A DNA stretch of 64,000 bases from Methylotenera mobilis JLW8 (GTDB lineage Bacteria > Pseudomonadota > Gammaproteobacteria > Burkholderiales > Methylophilaceae): NCBI RefSeq assembly GCF_000023705.1, contig NC_012968.1, positions 1,798,001-1,862,000 of the forward strand, written 5' to 3'. A program made the translations under genes and the position numbers. Each line of letters opens with the position of its first letter. The first letter of the stretch is position 1. The notes below the pieces were generated by a model. The model made no database searches, was not told the DNA's origin, and saw only the letters and a list, made by a program, of their open reading frames with translations. Of the stretch, positions 58,105 to 64,000 are shown piece by piece.

Positions 58105-59298
58105 TTATCCGGCAATTGACACATACGCGCCATTTGCCACGGGCCGTGTATTAATCAAACTGCCGTAAAACTGCACCATACGCTCCGCCTGGATAGATGC
58201 TGTCCACTTTGCCAACACATAAGTTCTGGCACGAATACCTAGCTCAAAACGCTCTTCTGGGTACATTAATAAGTGCTTCACTTTGTCAGAAAAACCTTCA
58301 ACATGGTCAGGCGCAATCAAAGCCCCTTGTCCATCCAACAAGATTGAAGCGGTGCCAAGCTCTGCAATTGCAACTACCGGAGTACCCTGGGCCATCGCTT
58401 CCAGTAACACTAACCCCTGAGTTTCACTTTTTGAAGAAAACACAAACACATCTGCAGCTTGGTAACACGCATTCAGCTCTAACTCTCTATCCAAGTAGCC
58501 AATAAATTTCACGTTATGTGCCAGCCCCAGTTCTTGAGACAAACGATGCAAACTGCCTTCAGCAGGACCTTCGCCAGTAATGACTAACAATGCATCCGGC
58601 ACGTCTTGTACTAACACTTTGAGCATTTGCAGCAAGAAAGCAATGTTCTTCTCGAATGCAACCCGACCCACATACAGCAACATAGGGCGCTCTAAAGGTA
58701 TTTTATATTTTTGCCTGAACGCCTTGCCGTCTGCAGCCTTAAAGCTTTCCATTTGTAAGCCAGTAGGCACTACTTCTGCATTCACTTTAACGCCGTAGCC
58801 GCGCAAAACATCCAGCATCGGTTGCGACGGTGCTACTATCGCATCCACAGCATTACACTGGCGCTTGGAGATCATTCTCGCAACACCACGCGCCATAGGC
58901 TTAGGTATCCAAGGTAAATAATGATGCAGGTAATCTTCAAAAAAGGTATGGTAGGTTTCTACACACGGTACATTTAACTCACTCGCCAGCTTCAAGCCTA
59001 CATAATGCGCAACAAACGGCGTATGGATGTGTACGATGTCATACTTTTCTCGCTTCAACCCCGGCAAACGCTGTAGCACCTCACCGTATTTCATCAGTTT
59101 ATCTTCTGGATCGAAATAAATACTGCGCGCCGGAATGCGCTTAATCCATGACTCGTCTTGTGTGGCAATGCCATAGTCTGGCGCAATCAAATGCACCTCA
59201 TGACCCAAACCTTGCATTTGCTCGACAAAGGTTCTAATCGAAGTTGAAACACCGTTAATACGTGGGAAATATACATCAGAAATAAATAATATTTTCAT
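58105..59298 (-). CDS. GT4-family glycosyltransferase, SqdX/Agt-like
   Basis: Nucleotide-sugar-dependent glycosyltransferase of about 397 residues. The N-terminus (ILFISDVYFPRINGVSTSIR) has the glycine-poor GT4 loop seen in SqdX-, MgtA- and Agt-type lipid glycosyltransferases. The C-terminal domain has the E-X7-E donor motif in SETQGLVLLEAMAQGTPVV near 300-318. I choose ATG 59298 over GTG 59304. A well-formed Pho box and -10 precede it. Several relatives make glycolipids that replace phospholipids in phosphate starvation, so that role is likely here; lipid acceptor and sugar are unknown. Confidence 0.85.
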   Translation of the reverse strand: MKILFISDVYFPRINGVSTSIRTFVEQMQGLGHEVHLIAPDYGIATQDESWIKRIPARSIYFDPEDKLMKYGEVLQRLPGLKREKYDIVHIHTPFVAHYVGLKLASELNVPCVETYHTFFEDYLHHYLPWIPKPMARGVARMISKRQCNAVDAIVAPSQPMLDVLRGYGVKVNAEVVPTGLQMESFKAADGKAFRQKYKIPLERPMLLYVGRVAFEKNIAFLLQMLKVLVQDVPDALLVITGEGPAEGSLHRLSQELGLAHNVKFIGYLDRELELNACYQAADVFVFSSKSETQGLVLLEAMAQGTPVVAIAELGTASILLDGQGALIAPDHVEGFSDKVKHLLMYPEERFELGIRARTYVLAKWTASIQAERMVQFYGSLINTRPVANGAYVSIAG

Positions 59299-59343
59299 GC
59301 GCACTGTTCACCAATCTGTTAATAAATTCAATTCGTTATCAAC

Positions 59344-59377
59344 AATATAAACACGCTATATGACAGTTTAATGAAAT
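59344..59377 (-). promoter_or_regulatory. Pho box and -10 of the glycosyltransferase gene
   Basis: The minus strand reads ATTTCAT-TAAA-CTGTCAT (59360-59377), then exactly 10 bases, then TATATT (59344-59349). The second 7-mer is perfect, and spacing and linker fit PhoB consensus. Confidence 0.7.
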
Positions 59378-59432
59378 AAAAAACGCGCAATAGCACCACG
59401 CAAAATCAGGTAAATATCAGACAAATACCAGT

Positions 59433-60356
59433 ATGGGTTGGGAGATATATTCCATAAAACATCATCATATTGTCATTTTTATTTCACATCGTTTTGGCAC
59501 ATTAGCTCGCATGCAAGTACCTAAGCTAATCAAACAATATTACTGGTGGTTGCCGTGCTGTATTTACTCAGGTGATGCTAATGCATGGGGACTAATGACC
59601 CACCTCTACTTTGCACAATCACTGTTATGGGCTATGCCGCTGCTAGACCCCAAGCTGCAAAACGCCATCAAGAAGTTTCCGGATCTAGTGATGGCTGGCG
59701 CATGCATCCCTGACTTGGCACTAGTAAGCCAGCCGTTTAACAACACGCATGCATGGAAAAGTGCTCATCAGTTACTGGCTGCAGCCCAATCTGATGAAGA
59801 AATAGCGCTTGCGATTGGCTATGCTAGCCACTTATATATAGACGTGATCGCACACAATCACTTTGTACCTGCCCATGAGGCCATGTGGTTTAAAAATACA
59901 ATGTTCACCCATATCACGTCAGAATGGGCAATGGATGCCTATTTAACACCGCTGCTCAAAACATCACCACACCGTTTGCTGAGTAAGAATCGCACTGCGA
60001 TTACCCAATTTGTCAGCAATCACTTTAATTGCGCCGAAAATACCACTAGCGCTGCAATTAGGCGACTGGCCGTAGGAGATAGCCTATTAAGGATGGTTAG
60101 ACTACCGCAGTTTATTCACAGATTGGCACGCTTAGTAGACCGCGGTACAGCTCAGAACTTTGTATATTACATCTCAAAAACGCAAATCGCGTTAGCTGAC
60201 ATTGGAAAAGTATTGGACGGGAATCAACCCGCATTTGAAGCTGAGTTAAAAAATATCAGCATAGAGCAATTAGAACAGTGGCGTGCAGAGTGCTTGAATC
60301 ATTTACAGCATATGCACCCACAACCGGTGCAATACTTCACATCGCAAAAACACTAA
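59433..60356 (+). CDS. Zinc-dependent phospholipase C-like protein
   Basis: Up to 307 residues. The core (MTHLYFAQ near 50, GACIPDLALVSQ near 90, then GYASHLYIDVIAHNHFVP near 130-147) fits the bacterial zinc-dependent phospholipase C-like family, with several His and Asp residues as likely metal ligands. The start is uncertain: ATG 59433 gives a histidine-rich N-terminus without a ribosome site, and ATG 59511 leaves a short hydrophobic leader (WWLPCCIYS) that looks more like a signal. It is divergent from the glycosyltransferase. Whether it cleaves phospholipids is unproven. Confidence 0.7.
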   Translation: MGWEIYSIKHHHIVIFISHRFGTLARMQVPKLIKQYYWWLPCCIYSGDANAWGLMTHLYFAQSLLWAMPLLDPKLQNAIKKFPDLVMAGACIPDLALVSQPFNNTHAWKSAHQLLAAAQSDEEIALAIGYASHLYIDVIAHNHFVPAHEAMWFKNTMFTHITSEWAMDAYLTPLLKTSPHRLLSKNRTAITQFVSNHFNCAENTTSAAIRRLAVGDSLLRMVRLPQFIHRLARLVDRGTAQNFVYYISKTQIALADIGKVLDGNQPAFEAELKNISIEQLEQWRAECLNHLQHMHPQPVQYFTSQKH

Positions 60357-60418
60357 GAGCTACAGACATTAGTGCAGCGCTATCACACGCTTAACATTGC
60401 TTAGTGCTGAATAAGGCC

Positions 60419-60958
60419 TTACACCACGAGAAAAGATAGGCCCGCGATTGAGGCGCCGATTAGTGCACCAGCTAATACATCACTTGGATAGTGCAAACCC
60501 AATACCACGCGAGATAGCGCTACCATGAGAGTAAATGGCACGAGGATAAAAGCTAGCTGCGGATAGTAACTTAACGCCACCATGCTAAACACCACTGCAT
60601 GCAGGGTATGGCCAGATGGGAAGCTAAACTTATCCAGCGGCTTACCGGTTAACCAGATGTCCTGTCTTACCTCATAAGGGCGTGGACGCAGCGTTTTCCC
60701 TTTTAACCATTTATACAACAAGGTGCCGCATAACCCAGCCAACCCCATGTGCAGTACCGGCACCATGCCATCGCTACCATATACTAATAATATCGTTGCC
60801 ATCAGCACATACCAAAATACACCATCACCCAAGCGACTCGCTAATCGAAAGCTATCACGTACCAAGCGATAGCGACTGGTATGGTTAACCGCTACGCAAA
60901 CATTACTATCTAACTGGTGCATGCGGTGCAAATATAAACGTGTTTTAGATGTCATCAT
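60419..60958 (-). CDS. PAP2-family membrane phosphatase
   Basis: 179-residue membrane protein with about five spans and the three phosphatase motifs: KGKTLRPRP near 86, FPSGHTLHAV near 112 and SRVVLGLHYPSD near 149. Such enzymes act on phosphatidic acid, undecaprenyl-pyrophosphate or phosphatidylglycerol phosphate. Two ATGs begin the frame; the second (60955) has better spacing to GGAGG. It stands alone, close to the glycosyltransferase and phospholipase-like genes, hinting at a lipid role. Confidence 0.87.
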   Translation of the reverse strand: MMTSKTRLYLHRMHQLDSNVCVAVNHTSRYRLVRDSFRLASRLGDGVFWYVLMATILLVYGSDGMVPVLHMGLAGLCGTLLYKWLKGKTLRPRPYEVRQDIWLTGKPLDKFSFPSGHTLHAVVFSMVALSYYPQLAFILVPFTLMVALSRVVLGLHYPSDVLAGALIGASIAGLSFLVV

Positions 60959-61167
60959 TCACCTCCAGTGTTTAGTTCCCATTAAACTAATGTGAAGCTA
61001 GCTTGTCACTGCAATGTGAATAATTGATGAAACGAAGATGAAGCTTTGTTGAATTAAGCACGCAAAATCAATGCGCGCTCAATGCACTCAGCTTATTGAA
61101 ACAGCCAGACTAAGACTATAATGCTAGGCTACAAACCGCATATGGCTGAACGCCTATCAATACCGGT

Positions 61168-61189
61168 AGGGCGATGGAGGCATCGCCCT
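61168..61189 (-). terminator. Stem-loop after glmM
   Basis: AGGGCGATG/CATCGCCCT, 9 bp with a 4-base loop, begins 10 bases after the glmM stop. A T-run is lacking, so it may be a weak terminator or an RNA-stabilising 3' end. Confidence 0.6.
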
Positions 61190-61198
61190 AATCCTTAA

Positions 61199-62554
61199 TT
61201 AAGCTGCTACCCGCTGCACTACATCGGCAATACTTTGTGCCAATGTGCTTACTTGAGATTGATTTTCGCCTTCCACCATCACGCGAATTTTTGGCTCGGT
61301 ACCAGAGGCTCTGAGCAGCACACGTCCTGAATCTTTCAGCTCGGCTTCTGCTTGCTGCACCGCGGCTTTAATCAAGCTGTTATTCAAATCCACCTTTTGC
61401 TTGGTGGTGACATTAATCAACACCTGCGGGTAAAGCGTCAGGTCTGCCCCCAGCTCACTTAAAGTTTTACCACTTTGAATCACTGCATGTAGCACTTGCA
61501 GCGCAGCAATAATACCGTCACCGCTACTGTGTTTATCTAGCGTTAAAATATGGCCTGAATTTTCTCCGCCTAATTGCCAATTGTTTTGATTCAGCAATTC
61601 AAGTACATAACGATCGCCCACCTTGGCGCGAGCAAAAGGAATACTCATCGCCGCAAGCTTATGTTCCAACGCAAGATTGGTCATCAGCGTACCCACTACA
61701 CCGCCTTGCAATGCACCGGCCTGTTGGCGTGCCGCCGCAATGATATAAAGTAGCTGGTCACCATCCAACAAGCGGCCGCTATGATCAACCATCATCACAC
61801 GGTCACCATCTCCATCAAAAGCAACGCCTAGGTCAGCCTGATGCTCAACCACCGCATTTTGTAAGGCCTGTGGATGGGTGGAGCCAACTTGTTCGTTGAT
61901 ATTCAAACCATCTGGATGATTACCGATTACCACAATCTCTGCGCCTAACTCATGAAACACTGGCGGTGCCACATGATAGGTAGCGCCATGTGCGCAATCC
62001 AATACAATTTTCAAACCGCGCAAATCTAAATGATTGGGGAAAGTGCTTTTACAGAACTCTACATAACGCCCTGCTGCATCATCAATACGACGCGCTTTAC
62101 CTAATTTGGCAGACTCCATCACCTGCATAGGCTCATCCAATGCCGCTTCAATGGCATGCTCAACATCATCCGGTAACTTGGTACCTAGACTTGAAAAGAA
62201 CTTAATCCCGTTATCGTAATAAGGATTATGTGATGCAGAAATTACTATACCTGCCTGCGCACGCAATGCGCGGGTCAAATACGCCACCCCTGGTGTGGGC
62301 ATCGGGCCTGTTAGTAACACATCTACACCAGCAGCGGACAAACCAGCCTCTAGTGCTGCTTCCAGCATATAGCCAGAAATACGTGTATCTTTACCAATCA
62401 ACACGGCAGGGTGTGCACCTTTTGCTAAGTGGCTATCAATACTGGTCAACACGCGGCCAGCCGCATAACCTAAACGCATCACAAATTCTGGGGTAATCAG
62501 GGCATCCCCTACGCGACCACGAATCCCATCGGTACCAAAGTATTTTTTACTCAT
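61199..62554 (-). CDS. glmM: Phosphoglucosamine mutase GlmM
   Basis: Converts glucosamine-6-phosphate to glucosamine-1-phosphate for peptidoglycan and LPS precursors. The 451 residues are the normal length. The phosphoserine loop [12 protein letters not shown] is near 102, the metal loop DGDGDRV near 245 and the sugar-binding GGENSGH near 329. The C-terminal domain ends in the [15 protein letters not shown] phosphate-binding loop. Last gene of ftsH-folP-glmM, the E. coli order. Confidence 0.96.
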   Translation of the reverse strand: MSKKYFGTDGIRGRVGDALITPEFVMRLGYAAGRVLTSIDSHLAKGAHPAVLIGKDTRISGYMLEAALEAGLSAAGVDVLLTGPMPTPGVAYLTRALRAQAGIVISASHNPYYDNGIKFFSSLGTKLPDDVEHAIEAALDEPMQVMESAKLGKARRIDDAAGRYVEFCKSTFPNHLDLRGLKIVLDCAHGATYHVAPPVFHELGAEIVVIGNHPDGLNINEQVGSTHPQALQNAVVEHQADLGVAFDGDGDRVMMVDHSGRLLDGDQLLYIIAAARQQAGALQGGVVGTLMTNLALEHKLAAMSIPFARAKVGDRYVLELLNQNNWQLGGENSGHILTLDKHSSGDGIIAALQVLHAVIQSGKTLSELGADLTLYPQVLINVTTKQKVDLNNSLIKAAVQQAEAELKDSGRVLLRASGTEPKIRVMVEGENQSQVSTLAQSIADVVQRVAA

Positions 62555-62615
62555 TCAATTTCTTTCAGGCGTTCATTACAATCATATATTCATGGCGAAT
62601 TAGTGATCTGGCAGG

Positions 62616-63452
62616 CTAAGCTGGCAGCACGGCCGTCACTACTTTTAGCGCATCTACTGTGGCTTTCACGTCATGCACACGCACAATTTTTGCACCTTTC
62701 ATGGCTGATATGACCGACGCGGCCAATCCTGCATGCAAGCGTTGTTGCTCATCACCACCAGCGATTTTTCCCAATACTGCTTTGCGCGATAGCCCAACCA
62801 ACAAAGGCCCTAGCTCACCAATTTCGCCCAAATGCTGTATCAACGCAATATTATGTGCTGTTGTTTTGCCAAAGCCAAAACCAGGGTCTAGCACAATGCG
62901 CTCTTGTGCGATGCCAGCCGATGTTACTACCTGCAAACGCTCAACCAAAAACTGCCTAACCTCGGCGACCACATCCTGATAGCTAGGCGCGAATTGCATC
63001 GTTTGCGGCATACCCTGCATATGCATCAAGCACACACCTACGTTACTGTCTGCAACGATTTCAACGGCACGCTCTTCTTGCAAGGCACGTATATCATTCA
63101 CGATATCAATACCAGCGGCAATCGCTTGGCGCATGACTTCTGGCTTATAAGTGTCGATAGAAAGCGGCACCGTAGATACTGCACGCAAAGCCTCAATCAC
63201 AGGAATCACGCGCTTTAACTCATCATCCAGATTCACTGGCTCGGCACCTGGCCTGGTAGATTCGCCACCGATATCTAAAATATCAGCCCCCTCTGCAATC
63301 AACTCTAAACCATGCGCCACGGCCAGATCTATACTGGTGTACTTGCCGCCATCCGAAAATGAGTCCGGTGTCACATTAACGATGCCCATCACGTGTGGGC
63401 GATTTAAATTCAGCTGGTATTTACCGCAGTTAAATTGATATTGAGTTTGCAT
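62616..63452 (-). CDS. folP: Dihydropteroate synthase FolP
   Basis: Folate enzyme joining p-aminobenzoate to the pterin, 278 residues, TIM barrel. Signature MGIVNVTPDSFSDGG near 23-37, GAEPVNLDDE with ILDIGGESTRPG near 59, SIDTYKPEV near 99, and DPGFGFGKT near 192 are all present. Starts after ftsH, with a hairpin terminator in the gap, and precedes glmM by 62 bases. Confidence 0.96.
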   Translation of the reverse strand: MQTQYQFNCGKYQLNLNRPHVMGIVNVTPDSFSDGGKYTSIDLAVAHGLELIAEGADILDIGGESTRPGAEPVNLDDELKRVIPVIEALRAVSTVPLSIDTYKPEVMRQAIAAGIDIVNDIRALQEERAVEIVADSNVGVCLMHMQGMPQTMQFAPSYQDVVAEVRQFLVERLQVVTSAGIAQERIVLDPGFGFGKTTAHNIALIQHLGEIGELGPLLVGLSRKAVLGKIAGGDEQQRLHAGLAASVISAMKGAKIVRVHDVKATVDALKVVTAVLPA

Positions 63453-63565
63453 ACGCTAATTATACTAAATCCGATGAAAAGTCGTTAGGAGGTAAAAGAC
63501 CTATGTTAAGGCTCTAGGATGCACACGCGTCAAAATACTTGTCATCATGAATGATTTTTGACAAT

Positions 63566-63596
63566 AAAAAAGGCTAGTTTACGCTAGCCTTTTTTA
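63566..63596 (-). terminator. Intrinsic terminator between ftsH and folP
   Basis: AGGCTAG/CTAGCCT stem with a 6-base loop, with runs of A and T on either side, about 25 bases after the ftsH stop. It may allow partial readthrough into folP or give folP an independent promoter in the following 115 bases. Confidence 0.85.
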
Positions 63597-63617
63597 GATA
63601 AAACCACTTAAATCAAT

Positions 63618-64000
63618 TTAAGTATTGGCAGAGTGCTGTGGCTCGCCAGCTGTTGCCGGACTTGAGCCTGAGCTTGATGAGCCAGACGCTGGAGGCACCT
63701 TGGCTTGTCTAGGCTTAGGCTCACGCACAGGCTTACCAGCCATGATGTCATTAATCTGCTCAGCATCAATGGTTTCGTACTCAAGTAAAGCAGCTGTCAT
63801 TGCCTCAACTTTGTCGCGGTTATCTTCTAGCAACTTACGTGCAATAGCGTACTGCTCATCTAAGATGCGGCGAATCTCAGCATCTACCTTCTGCTGTGTC
63901 GCTTCCGAAACAGTTTTAGAGCTCATGCTGCCGAAAAATGAATCCTGCTCATTACCACTGTACACCATAGTACCCAGCGCATCACTCATACCATAACGCG
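63618..64000 (-). CDS. ftsH: ATP-dependent zinc metalloprotease FtsH, C-terminal part
   Basis: Only the last 127 codons or so are in the window; the gene enters from the right edge. The reading frame continues past the internal ATG at 63989 as RYGMSDALG, which is inside the protease domain. VSEATQQKVDAEIRRILDEQ and ENRDKVEAMTAALLEYETID match the FtsH C-terminal helices, followed by a low-complexity Ser/Pro/Gly tail. FtsH degrades membrane proteins and regulators. ftsH-folP-glmM order supports the call. Confidence 0.93.
   Translation of the reverse strand, partial: RYGMSDALGTMVYSGNEQDSFFGSMSSKTVSEATQQKVDAEIRRILDEQYAIARKLLEDNRDKVEAMTAALLEYETIDAEQINDIMAGKPVREPKPRQAKVPPASGSSSSGSSPATAGEPQHSANT

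Noticed and set aside
61016-61044. Three TCAT/TCAC repeats at 11-base period upstream of the PAP2 gene, resembling a Pho box
   Set aside because: The 7-mers (GCTTCAT, GTTTCAT, TATTCAC) lack the TG of the TGTCA core and no -10 follows at the right distance, so PhoB binding is not supported.
1-64000. tRNA, rRNA, CRISPR arrays, transposases and prophage genes
   Set aside because: None was seen on reading both strands; no dedicated scanning tool was run, so short RNA genes could still be missed.

Overview
The window looks like a chromosomal segment of a Gram-negative betaproteobacterium, most likely a Methylophilaceae methylotroph (Methylotenera/Methylophilus-like). This is inferred from gene content and order (ftsH-folP-glmM, prfB-lysS, iscR to fdx, the nitrate assimilation cluster), moderate GC and outer-membrane porins; no rRNA or marker gene here settles it. 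I see no phage, IS element, CRISPR array, tRNA or rRNA. About 52 protein genes are supported.

Region 1 (1-11.7 kb, minus strand) is a nitrate/nitrite assimilation block. In transcription order it reads nasT (ANTAR antiterminator), nrtA-nrtB-nrtD (nitrate ABC importer), an outer-membrane channel, nirB, a NarK/NasA-type transporter, a PP2C phosphatase-Ser/Thr kinase fusion, and nirD. Its control can be read from the DNA. Sigma54-type -24/-12 elements precede nasT, nirB and probably nrtA. An NtrC-type box lies upstream of nasT. The nrtA leader carries two hairpins with identical AATGGT hexaloops followed by a strong intrinsic terminator, the expected target of NasT.

Region 2 (11.7-30.7 kb): mutS; an EAL-CBS-GGDEF protein behind a triple-repeat Pho box; a large PAS/poly-HAMP chemoreceptor; a MarR-controlled tripartite efflux operon (marR-OMF-FUSC-DUF1656-HlyD); a Gcr-family membrane protein; suhB; trmJ; a secreted trypsin-like protease with TPR-like repeats.

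Region 3 (30.9-38.8 kb): cysE and the ISC iron-sulfur operon iscR-nifS-like-iscS-iscU-iscA-hscB-hscA-fdx, with two cysteine desulfurases in tandem, an IscR box over its promoter, and two palindromic inserts in the intergenic gaps.

Region 4 (38.9-49.2 kb): a carbonic anhydrase/SulP (bicarbonate-type) pair with a small secreted protein, a LuxR regulator-hybrid kinase-response regulator set, a porin with a Pho box, and lysS-prfB, the latter with the classical +1 programmed frameshift.

Region 5 (49.5-64 kb): phosphate uptake by both routes (DUF47-pit, and pstSCAB with a near-consensus Pho box), pepN, a GT4 glycosyltransferase behind another Pho box, a zinc-dependent phospholipase C-like protein, a PAP2 phosphatase, then glmM-folP-ftsH (ftsH cut by the window edge).

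Two regulatory themes connect the window. One is nitrogen control (NtrC/sigma54 plus RNA antitermination). The other is a distributed Pho regulon (pstS, porin, c-di-GMP enzyme, glycosyltransferase), which suggests that phosphate starvation is linked here to c-di-GMP turnover and membrane-lipid remodelling.
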